From Aquirhabdus sp. (GTDB taxonomy: Bacteria; Pseudomonadota; Gammaproteobacteria; Pseudomonadales; Moraxellaceae): a DNA stretch of 64,000 nt. Below are positions 1-8,479 of the stretch, piece after piece. A model generated the notes under the pieces. It did not search any database. It saw only the letters and a program-made list of their open reading frames with translations, and was not told the DNA's origin. The first letter of the stretch is position 1. Each line of letters begins with the position of its first letter. Position numbers and translations under genes: made by a program. The DNA lies in contig JASLHI010000004.1 in assembly GCA_030149815.1 (NCBI GenBank), positions 1-64,000 of the forward strand. Direction: 5' to 3'.

Positions 1-100
1 CTCAAAATTAACGCAAAAGCTGCAAAGCAAAAAAATAGGCGGCTATGGTAACATATTACGACCTTCTATTGCGTTACCCCTGTTATAGGTTTTCCAAGAT

Positions 101-1522
101 ATGAATATAGCTTCTTCTGATATTGTGACACCGCAATTACCAGCCGCGCTGATCGCTGGATTACAGCAAGCCGTCGGTGAAAATCGTGTGCATCTGGATA
201 CCGATACCTTGAAAACATGGGGTAAGGACTGGACCAAACATTTTGAGCCAAATCCATCAGTCGTGGTGTTTCCAGCCAATACCGCTGAAGTGCAAGCGAT
301 TGTGAAACTTGCCAATGAGTTTGGCGTTGCGATTACACCTAGTGGTGGTCGTACTGGTTTGTCTGCGGGTGCAGTTGCTGCCAATGGCGAAATCGTGGTC
401 AGCCTTGATCGTATGAATAAAGTGATTGATTTCTTGCCTGCGGATCGCATGGTGCGGATTCAAGCAGGCATGGTGACTGAGCAACTGCAACAGTTTGCCG
501 AAGAACAAGGGTTGTATTACCCAGTGGACTTTGCTTCTGCTGGCTCAAGTCAGATCGGCGGAAATATTGGTACTAATGCAGGCGGCATTAAGGTCATCAA
601 ATACGGCATGACTCGTCAATGGGTACTCGGCATGACTGTCGTCACAGGTAAAGGCGATATTCTGCGTCTAAACAAAGGCATGATTAAAAACGCGACTGGT
701 TATGACTTGCGTCATCTGATGATTGGTGCAGAAGGTACGCTCGGTATTGTGACCGAAGTCGACATTAAACTGGAGCGTCAACCACAAGATTTACGCGTAT
801 TGGTGCTCGGTGTACCTGAATTTGCCGCAGTGATGCATATTCTGCAAGCCTTCCAAAATCGGATTGATTTGACGGCGTTTGAATTCTTTGGCGAATTGGC
901 GATGCAAAAAGTCATCGCGCATACAGGCATTCCACGTCCATTTGAATCTGAATGTCCGTTCTATGTTTTGCTTGAGTTTGAAGGTCGTTTTGAAGCAATT
1001 GTCGATGATGCGATGGCGACGTTTGAGCATTGTATGGAGCAGGGTTGGGTGATTGATGGCGTGATGAGCCAGAATCAAACGCAAGCTGCGACGTTATGGC
1101 GTTTGCGTGAAGACATCAGTGAAACCATTGCACCTTTTACACCGTACAAGAATGATATTTCCGTATTAATCACTCATGTGCCTGCGTTTATTGCGGATAT
1201 TGATGCGATTGTGAATGAATCTTACCCAGACTTTGAAATTTGCTGGTTTGGTCATATTGGCGATGGCAATTTGCATTTGAATATTCTGAAGCCAGCGAAT
1301 CTGACCAAAGATGAGTTCTTTGAGAAGTGTAAAGTGGTCAATAAATCCGTGTTTGAAACTGTGCAGAAATATGACGGTTCAATCTCTGCGGAACATGGTG
1401 TGGGTATGACCAAGCGTGATTATTTGACCTATACTCGTGATGCAGTAGAAATTGAATATTTACGTGAAATTAAGAAAGTCTTTGATCCGAATGGAATTAT
1501 GAATCCTGGGAAGATTTTTTGA
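101..1522 (+). CDS. FAD-binding oxidoreductase, D-2-hydroxyglutarate/D-lactate dehydrogenase family
   Basis: This is a 473-residue VAO/PCMH-fold flavoenzyme expected to oxidise a D-2-hydroxyacid and pass electrons to the respiratory chain or an electron-transfer flavoprotein. The FAD-binding half (about residues 50-230) carries the PSGGRTGLSAGA stretch near residue 80. The C-terminal FAD-oxidase half has HIGDGNLHLN near residue 384 and SAEHGVGMTK near residue 430, typical of the metal- and substrate-binding part of D-2-hydroxyglutarate and D-lactate dehydrogenases. Length is normal for the family. The ATG has only a weak ribosome site. A hairpin terminator follows at 1539-1564, so the gene looks monocistronic. 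Family is secure; the substrate (2-hydroxyglutarate, lactate or glycolate) is not resolved. Confidence 0.88.
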   Translation: MNIASSDIVTPQLPAALIAGLQQAVGENRVHLDTDTLKTWGKDWTKHFEPNPSVVVFPANTAEVQAIVKLANEFGVAITPSGGRTGLSAGAVAANGEIVVSLDRMNKVIDFLPADRMVRIQAGMVTEQLQQFAEEQGLYYPVDFASAGSSQIGGNIGTNAGGIKVIKYGMTRQWVLGMTVVTGKGDILRLNKGMIKNATGYDLRHLMIGAEGTLGIVTEVDIKLERQPQDLRVLVLGVPEFAAVMHILQAFQNRIDLTAFEFFGELAMQKVIAHTGIPRPFESECPFYVLLEFEGRFEAIVDDAMATFEHCMEQGWVIDGVMSQNQTQAATLWRLREDISETIAPFTPYKNDISVLITHVPAFIADIDAIVNESYPDFEICWFGHIGDGNLHLNILKPANLTKDEFFEKCKVVNKSVFETVQKYDGSISAEHGVGMTKRDYLTYTRDAVEIEYLREIKKVFDPNGIMNPGKIF

Positions 1523-1538
1523 TTAGAGTTAATGATAT

Positions 1539-1564
1539 AGGCGTAGTTAATCTACGCCTTTTTA
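1539..1564 (+). terminator. Rho-independent terminator of the FAD oxidoreductase gene
   Basis: Arms AGGCGTAG and CTACGCCT around a short TTAAT loop are followed by a T tract, 17 bases after the stop codon. This separates the FAD oxidoreductase gene from the AT-rich abiH-like gene. Confidence 0.8.
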
Positions 1565-1594
1565 TTTTCTGAATTTAGGACGAACAATAAAAAC

Positions 1595-2854
1595 ATGAAA
1601 ATTCTTGTGATCGGAAATGGATTTGATTTAGCGCATTATTTGCCGACTAAATACTCTCAGTTTATTAGTGTATTGCAGGCAATTGAAAAACTTCCTGATG
1701 ATAAAGAGGAAATTAATTTCAATGATTTATTTGGTGATTTATCTATAAATGAGTCATGGTTTTTTGATCGAACCAGAGAGTTGTATGCAATCGATGAAAT
1801 CAGATTTGACCGTGAACTTATTCTCGGAATAAAAGAAAAATTAAGAGAAAATATTTGGTATGCATATTTCAAGCATCATTTAGCTGAGATTGAGACTTGG
1901 ATTGATTTTGAAACTAAGATTTTGGAGGCTTTGGAGGTCGTTAGTAACTTTTATCAGACTTTTTATGAGAAAAAAGAAGAGAAGGGTTCTAATTTTGATC
2001 CATTTGTTGTGAAATCTTTAGCTCGTTCAGGTATTTATTTAGATAAAATGGATATTGATCATTTATTGAGTTTTAATATAATTACAGTTGTAACAATGGT
2101 TTATAAGCCTGGTTATGGTATTAGAGACATATATCTAGATAATACATACAAAGAGCTTAAGTTTGATAAAATTTTAATAGATCTAAAATCTAGTTTAGAT
2201 ATTTTTATAGAAATATTTGACTTGTATTTGAGTGGAGTGGTTTCTAAATTTAAAGTCAGCTTTTCTAAATTCGATAAGGTTTTTGATAACTTAGACCTAG
2301 TTTACTCTTTTAACTATACGTCAACATTTTTAAATTTTTATCCTCACAGTGCAAATACTCCAATCGATTTTCTACATGGACAAGCAGGGAGTGCCAATAA
2401 AAAGCTTGTTCTAGGAATCAGTGAGTTACCTACAGAAGTTTTGAAGTTGTATAAGGCTTATGGATTTGTTAAGTATCATCAAAAATTATTCAATAATACG
2501 GATTATCAGTTTTTCAATGAGAATGAGAGCTTACAAGAGTTATTATTTCAATATAATCATGCTGGAGGATTTGATGAGAAAGTTGAAGTTATTATTTGGG
2601 GGCATTCTTTAGATGTTTCTGATGAAGAGTATATTAAAGAAATCTTCTCTTATAATACTAATGTTGAACATAATAGTGAGTTTATGAATGTTACAGTACT
2701 CTATCATAATGACTCTTCGCGTTTTTCGATGCTCGCTAATTTGCTACATATCCTCGGAAAAGAACTTATTGAACGTTGGATGAAAAAAGACTGGCTCAAA
2801 TTTGAGCCAGTACCAGATATTTATGGAATTAATAGTACGCCAGCAACTCATTAA
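1595..2854 (+). CDS. AbiH-family abortive-infection protein
   Basis: This 419-residue protein opens with the AbiH signature IGNGFDLAHYLPTKYSQF (residues 6-23) and has the later conserved segments DFLHGQAG (about residue 265) and IIWGHSLDVSDEEY (from residue 333). AbiH was described as a lactococcal phage-resistance gene; its biochemistry is poorly known. A ribosome site AGGACG precedes the ATG. Base composition is clearly more AT-rich than both neighbours, pointing to horizontal acquisition. No partner gene, toxin or integrase is beside it. The last 20 or so residues are encoded by DNA that also forms the terminator of the convergent GST gene, so the tail is probably a non-native read-through extension. 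Family call is firm; antiphage activity here is inferred. Confidence 0.85.
   Translation: MKILVIGNGFDLAHYLPTKYSQFISVLQAIEKLPDDKEEINFNDLFGDLSINESWFFDRTRELYAIDEIRFDRELILGIKEKLRENIWYAYFKHHLAEIETWIDFETKILEALEVVSNFYQTFYEKKEEKGSNFDPFVVKSLARSGIYLDKMDIDHLLSFNIITVVTMVYKPGYGIRDIYLDNTYKELKFDKILIDLKSSLDIFIEIFDLYLSGVVSKFKVSFSKFDKVFDNLDLVYSFNYTSTFLNFYPHSANTPIDFLHGQAGSANKKLVLGISELPTEVLKLYKAYGFVKYHQKLFNNTDYQFFNENESLQELLFQYNHAGGFDEKVEVIIWGHSLDVSDEEYIKEIFSYNTNVEHNSEFMNVTVLYHNDSSRFSMLANLLHILGKELIERWMKKDWLKFEPVPDIYGINSTPATH
2784..2810 (-). terminator. Terminator of the GST gene, inside the 3' end of the abiH-like gene
   Basis: A perfect 20-bp palindrome, CTGGCTCAAATTTGAGCCAG (2791-2810), is followed on the minus strand by TCTTTTTT (2783-2790). 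That is a complete intrinsic terminator for the GST gene, which stops at 2891. On the plus strand no T tract follows. It lies inside the AbiH reading frame (about residues 399-406). Confidence 0.8.
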
Positions 2855-2890
2855 ATCGGGTTGTTAATATGGCTAACCCACGATGTGGAT

Positions 2891-3478
2891 TCAACCTTTC
2901 ATCACTTTCTGAAACGCTGGACGTTCATACAAATTATTCAAATACACTTCAAAAGAAGGACGCATCGGAATCGTTTTAAACGTTGTCCCCCAATATAACT
3001 GCGAACCCACATATACGTCCGCCGCCGTAAATTGATCTCCCGCAATGAACGCTTTGTCTGTCAGCGCCTGCTCAAGCACGTTAATGACACGATCATAATC
3101 ACCATAGCCGACAAAACCTTGCTGTTGAGCGGTCGGCGTAACACCTAAATTACGATTAGTCACCGCAGCTTCTACAGGGCCAGCGGTGAAAAATAACCAG
3201 CGATAATAATCCGCACGATCATTGAGTGCTGGGGCTAGGTTCTTTTGAGGAAAGGCATCGGCTAAATAAGCACAAATTGCGGCTGTTTCTGTGACGACTT
3301 TGCCATCGTGAACAATTGCTGGCACTTTGCCCATAGGATTGATGGCTAAGTATTCGGGCGCTTTCATCGTTGTGCCGTAGTCCAAGGTCACAGTGATATA
3401 AGTCTCTCCAACTTCTTCTAGCATCCATCGTGCAATTTGTCCGCGAGACTGTGGATTGGTGTATAGCGTTAATGACAT
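2891..3478 (-). CDS. Glutathione S-transferase family protein
   Basis: The 195-residue protein has a thioredoxin-like N-terminal domain (residues 1-80) with TNPQSRGQ at the glutathione-activating position, INPMGKVPAI (cis-proline segment) and ETAAICAYL, where E-T/S binds the gamma-glutamyl group. An all-helical C-terminal domain follows (about 88-195). It would conjugate glutathione to electrophiles or act in peroxide or stress detoxification in the cytoplasm; substrates cannot be read from sequence. It is transcribed divergently from the FAH-family gene and has its own terminator, 80 bases past the stop. Confidence 0.87.
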   Translation of the reverse strand: MSLTLYTNPQSRGQIARWMLEEVGETYITVTLDYGTTMKAPEYLAINPMGKVPAIVHDGKVVTETAAICAYLADAFPQKNLAPALNDRADYYRWLFFTAGPVEAAVTNRNLGVTPTAQQQGFVGYGDYDRVINVLEQALTDKAFIAGDQFTAADVYVGSQLYWGTTFKTIPMRPSFEVYLNNLYERPAFQKVMKG

Positions 3479-3655
3479 ATGAGCTTCCTTATTCTATGCA
3501 TGAGTCGGAGAATGTTTTATCAGAAATCTTGCAAAAGAAGATATGAGGAAATGTTAAAACTCTGAATTAAAGTATCATCATTTGCATGAGTCGTCTTGAG
3601 TAATCATCGAGATATGGCAAGATATGTCATCTTTGATTTGATAGACGAAAACGCC

Positions 3656-4288
3656 ATGACCAAACCCTCCAAAATCGTCTGCGTCGGTCGTAACTACGCC
3701 GATCATGCTCGTGAACTCGGCAGTGCAATACCAGATACCCCAATTCTGTTCATCAAACCACCAAGCAGCTTGATTGGCTTAAACGACGGTATTACTTGGA
3801 ATAGCAATCTAGGTTCATGCCACTTTGAATGCGAACTCTCTATCCAAATCGGACATACATTGAAGAATGCGAGTGAACTTGAAGCGCGCGCGGCGATTTC
3901 AGGGGTGACACTGGGTTTAGATTTAACCTTGCGTGATCTACAAAATAGTCTAAAAGATCAAGGTTATCCGTGGGAACGTTCGAAGGCATTTGATGGTTCG
4001 TGTGTACTTGGCGACTGGCTTGCGCCTGATGTGATCACGGATTACAAGAATGCGCGCTATACCTTCAAGGTCAACGGTGAAACCCGCCAAGTCGGTGAAA
4101 CTGAGAAGATGCTGTTTGATATCGTTGGTTTGATTGCACATATCAGTGAAACATTTACCTTAGAAAAAGGTGATGTAGTGATGACGGGAACGCCTGCAGG
4201 CGTTGGCCCATTGAAGTCTAGTGATCAATTAGAGATGACGCTAGAAACTGTCTTGGGTGATGTGAGCTGGAAAACCTTTGTTCGTTAA
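3656..4288 (+). CDS. Fumarylacetoacetate hydrolase (FAH) family protein
   Basis: From the ATG at 3656 this is a 210-residue single-domain FAH protein. VCVGRNYADHARELG (N-terminal), the acidic metal-site segment FECELSIQIG, LDLTLRDLQ and the C-terminal TGTPAGVGPL are all present, as in YcgM-like acylpyruvases and 2-hydroxyhepta-2,4-diene-1,7-dioate isomerases. These enzymes use Mg or Mn to cleave or isomerise beta-diketo acids. The frame is open upstream to 3596, but the conserved fold begins only at MTKPSKIVCVG, so the shorter start is preferred. Small size favours an acylpyruvate hydrolase or oxaloacetate decarboxylase-like role. Confidence 0.82.
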   Translation: MTKPSKIVCVGRNYADHARELGSAIPDTPILFIKPPSSLIGLNDGITWNSNLGSCHFECELSIQIGHTLKNASELEARAAISGVTLGLDLTLRDLQNSLKDQGYPWERSKAFDGSCVLGDWLAPDVITDYKNARYTFKVNGETRQVGETEKMLFDIVGLIAHISETFTLEKGDVVMTGTPAGVGPLKSSDQLEMTLETVLGDVSWKTFVR

Positions 4289-4328
4289 TTTGTTTCACAA
4301 GTTATTGGTATCGATACAGAAATCGCAA

Positions 4329-4970
4329 TTATTGCGATTCCTGCATATCAAACTTCACACCAATCCGTTCGGCTTCTTGTGCAATGCGTTGCTGGCGAAT
4401 CGTGGGGTCGGGTTCCAGATCAGTCAATATGGCTCGTTGTATCTTTTGTGCTTCTACCTGATCAATCGCTAAATTGGTCACTGCCATAGGAATATCGTTC
4501 AGTAATTGCGTAGCTAATGTATCGCGCTGAGTACGATCAGTTGTTGCGCCTGTTTTGACCAGTGACTGCCATATTTCTAATTGTTTGTTAAAGCGCATAT
4601 TACTAACTAGACGAGTGAGTTCCTGATCGGGGTTAGGTGCTTTTTTTGCGATGATTTGAAGCGTTTTCCATTCTACTTCAGAGATAAAGTCTGGACGTTG
4701 ATCGATTTTTCCAACAATAGGTTGGCTATGAGTCTCGTGTGCTGCGGCAGAAATAGCAGACGTCTGTTGGGATACAATATTATTGACTTGTGTCGCTGAC
4801 AGGGCTGTTGGTGTGGCTGGTGTCGTAGTTGGTATTGCTGCTGCGACGGTATTTGTGGGTTGAGGTTTTAAAAACCAGATTGCGCTTGCTGTAGCGACGA
4901 CAATCACCAATAAAATCAGCCAAAGCGCAATGGATTTAGGCGTTGTCGGTTCGAGTTCTGTGTTTGACAT
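4329..4970 (-). CDS. Single-pass membrane protein, possibly PlcR-like phospholipase accessory protein
   Basis: The chosen ATG at 4970 has GAGG seven bases upstream, giving 213 residues; the frame runs on to 5012 without support. One transmembrane helix (about residues 14-34) is followed by a Thr/Ala/Pro-rich linker and a soluble alpha-helical domain from about residue 95 (RPDFISEVEW to the end) with the segment LEPDPTIRQQRIAQEAERIG. From memory the C-terminal domain resembles proteins annotated as phospholipase C accessory protein PlcR in Pseudomonas and Acinetobacter; this is a resemblance, not a proven assignment. It lacks motifs of the LifO lipase chaperone. It lies directly downstream of the secreted lipase on the same strand, consistent with a role in lipase secretion or folding. 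Confidence 0.55.
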   Translation of the reverse strand: MSNTELEPTTPKSIALWLILLVIVVATASAIWFLKPQPTNTVAAAIPTTTPATPTALSATQVNNIVSQQTSAISAAAHETHSQPIVGKIDQRPDFISEVEWKTLQIIAKKAPNPDQELTRLVSNMRFNKQLEIWQSLVKTGATTDRTQRDTLATQLLNDIPMAVTNLAIDQVEAQKIQRAILTDLEPDPTIRQQRIAQEAERIGVKFDMQESQ

Positions 4971-5061
4971 ATTTAGCCTCGGTCTTGGATTTAAATAGAG
5001 AACGATCCACACCTTAACGTGAGGATCGCTCTAGTCCTAAATTGCTTTTACAGGTTTTGTA

Positions 5062-6930
5062 TTACCACGCTACAGGTGCAGGTGGTGTTGCTGTGAAGGT
5101 ATAGGTTTGACCTGCGCCAGACATCAGTGTCGTGAACAAACCATTCCATACGCCACAACCTGTCATTGGTGCAAAAGTCGTTGTCCCTGTGAAAGTCAGC
5201 TTGCCATTACCCAATGATGAAATTGGGCCGTCAAAGTTGATAGGGAAACTCGCTGGTGAAGAAAGTTGGCAACCAAATGGAATTTGCAATGAACCTTCAC
5301 CTGCTGAGACGACATTGATGTTAACCAATGCATTGCCATGAACATGCAATTGTCCAGTTGTATCTATGCTCGCTGTTCCTGAAATTGGTCCTACTGGAGT
5401 GACTGAGAGTGCTACGGTCACAGGTAAGCCAATGTTCAGGTTGGTTTGGAAGTTTGGTACCGACAAGTTACCACTGATGGTTTGTGCAGTCATATCTGTA
5501 GTTGCTGTCAGCGTTGAGCTGCTTGGTAATACGACGTTTTGTGCCAACGTTTTCAGGCCAATAGTCGCACTGAGTCCCCAGTTGTTGAGCGAAACAACAA
5601 AGTTACCGCCACCTGGATTTGCCGTAGAAGTTGGTGTTGCGGCTAATTCAATACAATTACCGAAAGTAGCTTTGCTATTGAAGCGATCACCCAACCATGA
5701 CAGTACGTAAGGGGCTGCTTGGAACTGAGTCGCAATATGCTCACCTGGATACACTGCAAAAGTCACATTACTGAACTTGCTACAGTAAGTTTTTTTCAGT
5801 GCAATCGATTGATCGAGAGGAATGAACTCATCAGCTTGACCATGATATTGGTAAAGCGGGACAGATGGTTTTCCTGTGCCGAGATTTTGTGCATTTAGCG
5901 TTTGACCAATGCTCGGAATCGCAATCAGTTGAGCCAGTGTTTGATTGTTGGCAGTGTATTGAGAAATATTTTTGTTCATATACGGGAACAAAGATTGGAA
6001 TACACATTGTGTTTTAGCCTGAGTAATGGCCGCTTGACCCGCTGCATTCGTGAGGCTGTTCAGTGGAATTTGTGTTGGATATTGAGTTGCTAAACCGATG
6101 ACACCAGCCAGCATGAAGGATGAACCTGTGCTGCCATTTAAGTAATTTGCTGTTGCAACGAAATTCCCTGGAATGCCACCAGCTGCGATCCCGACGAGAT
6201 TCAGGTTTGGCGCATAGCTGCTTTGCATTTCGCCAGCCCATGATGCTGTTTGTCCGCCCTGTGAATATCCCCAAATGGCTGTCTTTGCAGAGCTACTGAT
6301 ACCCGCATTTGGAATTTGTGTTGCTGCTTTAGCGATGTCGAGAATCGCATGACCTTGTGCTATCCCTGCAAGATAAGTGGGCGTGCTGCCATTGGTATAG
6401 CCAGGGTTATCACTGACCAGAACGGCATAGCCAGCGGCAATTGCAGCCGCAATATTGGCGTTTTCATAGTCAGTGCCTTGAGCCATCTGGCGTGATGGCG
6501 CGCAGTCTTCTGCTAAACCGTGTGTCCCAACGGCATAGTCAATCACTGGGCGAGCGCCTGAGCCTGTCCATGCGGCGGTTGGTACGATGACAGTACCAGA
6601 AACCACATTTGCTGCGCCGAGTGCATCGGTGGAGCGATACATGACGTTCCATGCTTGAGTCGCTGCTGCACCAGTACCGAGATTGACGGTGGCTGTGCGA
6701 TATGAAATCAGATCGCCTGCATTACCTGTTGTGGTCGGTGCGGTATAGAACGATGAGTCAGATGGCCCAACGACTGCCGCGCCAGATAGCATTGGTAATA
6801 CCATCGCTGCCATGATTAAACCCAGACCAGACTTTTTCAGTAGATGAGTATGCTGGGATGTGTTATCGGATCGATATCCTATTGTTTTTTTGCCGAGCAG
6901 CAGACGCGCTGCGGTTCCAAAGCCTTTCAT
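5062..6930 (-). CDS. Secretory lipase (LIP family alpha/beta hydrolase)
   Basis: This 622-residue exported lipase has an unusually long N region before the hydrophobic signal core (about residues 35-52). The hydrolase domain (about 60-425) has the nucleophile elbow GYSQGG (S223), with D367 in HGQADEF and H398 in YPGEHIA as likely triad partners. This is the fold of the LIP family known from Candida secreted lipases and many bacteria. Residues about 440-622 form a separate beta-rich, Thr/Gly/Ser-rich domain with no family I recognise. GGAG seven bases before the ATG supports this start. The AraC regulator upstream on the same strand and the membrane protein downstream probably belong to the same function, use of external triglycerides or esters. 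Confidence 0.85.
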   Translation of the reverse strand: MKGFGTAARLLLGKKTIGYRSDNTSQHTHLLKKSGLGLIMAAMVLPMLSGAAVVGPSDSSFYTAPTTTGNAGDLISYRTATVNLGTGAAATQAWNVMYRSTDALGAANVVSGTVIVPTAAWTGSGARPVIDYAVGTHGLAEDCAPSRQMAQGTDYENANIAAAIAAGYAVLVSDNPGYTNGSTPTYLAGIAQGHAILDIAKAATQIPNAGISSSAKTAIWGYSQGGQTASWAGEMQSSYAPNLNLVGIAAGGIPGNFVATANYLNGSTGSSFMLAGVIGLATQYPTQIPLNSLTNAAGQAAITQAKTQCVFQSLFPYMNKNISQYTANNQTLAQLIAIPSIGQTLNAQNLGTGKPSVPLYQYHGQADEFIPLDQSIALKKTYCSKFSNVTFAVYPGEHIATQFQAAPYVLSWLGDRFNSKATFGNCIELAATPTSTANPGGGNFVVSLNNWGLSATIGLKTLAQNVVLPSSSTLTATTDMTAQTISGNLSVPNFQTNLNIGLPVTVALSVTPVGPISGTASIDTTGQLHVHGNALVNINVVSAGEGSLQIPFGCQLSSPASFPINFDGPISSLGNGKLTFTGTTTFAPMTGCGVWNGLFTTLMSGAGQTYTFTATPPAPVAW

Positions 6931-7118
6931 TATTATGCTCCATGAGTTTTGCTAGGGCGGTATCGTGATCCATCCCGAGCACGTGCGCGTCGCCGAAAAA
7001 GCGACCTGTCGCAGGAAGCAAGTCTATTTAGTCTGTCTTTTTTATAAAGGTAAACGGTGGACAATCTGTGGTGCGATTCAGCCATTGTTGGCGTCATCGC
7101 ATTTTTTCGATGAGATGT
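6931..7118 (-). promoter_or_regulatory. Lipase upstream region with 5' hairpin
   Basis: This 188-base gap between the AraC gene and the lipase should hold the lipase promoter. On the minus strand a small hairpin GTCGC/GCGAC (6989-7005) lies about 60 bases before the lipase start. I see no confident -35/-10 pair. Confidence 0.35.
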
Positions 7119-8210
7119 TTAAAGTGGATTAGTTTCCATAAATTCGGTTGGAGTCAGTCCCGTCCAACGTTTAAAGGCTTTGCTGAAATTAGAAATATCG
7201 TTATAGCCCAACATCAGTGCAACTTGAGTGACCGAGTCACCACCACGGAAAAAGTATTCTTTGGCGAGTTTCTCGCGCAGATCGTCGAGTTCTTTCTGGT
7301 AAGTTGTGCCATCTTCAGCCAGTTTTCGGCTGAGTGTGCGAGCACTCATACCGAGGTCGCTCGCCGCCGTATCTAGCGAAGGGAAAGCACCGTAGTAGCG
7401 CATGAGTAGACGCCGTAAGCGTAGTGGCAGCATTCGTGCGGCGCGTGTAGGGATATTTTCGAAGAGCACTTTTTCTGCGGACATAGCCAACAGGCGATTT
7501 GCCAGTGGTAATTCATAATCGGCGAGGGCAATAGAACCATAGAGTCTGGTGAGCGGCTGGTTGAAGCGCACAGGGCAATGAAAATAGCGACGATAGATAT
7601 GACCCCAAGCAGGTTCAGGATAGCTAAAATCTACACCATATAATTTATGTTTGTCTCCAACCAAGTAATTAAAAATATTATAAAAACTAACCATGTTGAG
7701 TTCAAAAAAGAAGTGAGCGTAAGGAGATAGACTGATATTTTCTGTCATGATAAACATGCCTTCATCACCGTCTTGTTGCACATACATTTCAAGTGGTGGA
7801 AATAGTTCTGAGCAAAATCGACTGATACATTCGAGGCAGTTAAATAGTGTAGGTTGAGTAACGGCAGCAACACCAGCCATGCCATGATGAGAAATGGTCA
7901 TCAGGTTGCCCATCGCCAACCCTAAAAAAGGCATATCGAGAGCCTTCATCGCCTGATCAATTAGCATGAGACATTGACGAGGGCTAATAAAAATTGCTGA
8001 GATATCGCCTCGGTAATCAATTCCCGCATTTCGATAAAAGTCGTCGGGGTTAATCCCGACAATCACTTCAAGGATTTCATGAGGGTTATTCATCTGTAGT
8101 TTAGTACGTTTCTCGAGCCAATTTACATCATGAAGAATGCCTTTGCGAAGATCAAAATAAGTCTGAATATGAGCAAGTGGAATACACTTACTATCAATGC
8201 CGACGTTCAT
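7119..8210 (-). CDS. AraC-family transcriptional regulator (OruR/ArgR-like N-terminal domain)
   Basis: The protein is 363 residues from the ATG at 8210, which has GGAG nine bases upstream; a TTG one codon earlier is less likely. An N-terminal ligand-sensing domain of the arabinose-binding type (about residues 20-210) precedes a C-terminal pair of helix-turn-helix motifs (about 260-360) ending GYNDISNFSKAFKRWTGLTPTEF, the second AraC HTH. Regulators of this architecture often control lipid or amino-acid catabolism. Its position immediately upstream of the lipase on the same strand suggests it activates that gene; the ligand is unknown. Confidence 0.85.
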   Translation of the reverse strand: MNVGIDSKCIPLAHIQTYFDLRKGILHDVNWLEKRTKLQMNNPHEILEVIVGINPDDFYRNAGIDYRGDISAIFISPRQCLMLIDQAMKALDMPFLGLAMGNLMTISHHGMAGVAAVTQPTLFNCLECISRFCSELFPPLEMYVQQDGDEGMFIMTENISLSPYAHFFFELNMVSFYNIFNYLVGDKHKLYGVDFSYPEPAWGHIYRRYFHCPVRFNQPLTRLYGSIALADYELPLANRLLAMSAEKVLFENIPTRAARMLPLRLRRLLMRYYGAFPSLDTAASDLGMSARTLSRKLAEDGTTYQKELDDLREKLAKEYFFRGGDSVTQVALMLGYNDISNFSKAFKRWTGLTPTEFMETNPL

Positions 8211-8432
8211 CAATAAACACTCCGTGCTGGGCGATTTATCGAGCGTATTCTGCGGCTCGCAATTCTAGTTTTGAGTATGTTGACGACTTAAAAGTGAAAT
8301 GGTTTTGGCGCCTAGCGGAAAATTACGAACAAGTTGAGGGGTTGTCAATCGGCGTTGGGGTTGTACAGAAAAATGGCTGGATTAGACCGGTAATTGTCTA
8401 CATATTACTAAAAAAATATCTGTTTTTAATTT

Positions 8433-8471
8433 GATGTATTAACCACCACTTTATCTAGAGGTTAATACATC
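8433..8471. repeat. Inverted repeat between the AraC gene and sulP-like gene
   Basis: Perfect 12-bp arms GATGTATTAACC (8433-8444) and GGTTAATACATC (8460-8471) flank a 15-base loop just past the stop of the SulP gene. No clean T tract follows on either strand, so it could be a weak terminator for the transporter or a protein-binding site. The rest of the 8211-8479 gap shows nothing else I can name. Confidence 0.5.
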
Positions 8472-8479
8472 ATTCTATT

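Noticed and set aside
43..450. Open frame on the minus strand opposite the FAD oxidoreductase gene
   Set aside because: It overlaps a well-supported gene on the other strand and has no recognisable protein features.
4321..4339. Palindrome AATCGCAAT-T-ATTGCGATT at the end of the PlcR-like gene
   Set aside because: The loop is a single base and no T tract follows on either strand, so I do not call it a terminator; it may be chance or a weak bidirectional stop.
8177..8434. 85-codon open frame in the gap between the AraC gene and the SulP gene
   Set aside because: It overlaps the AraC start, lacks a ribosome site and shows no conserved motif.
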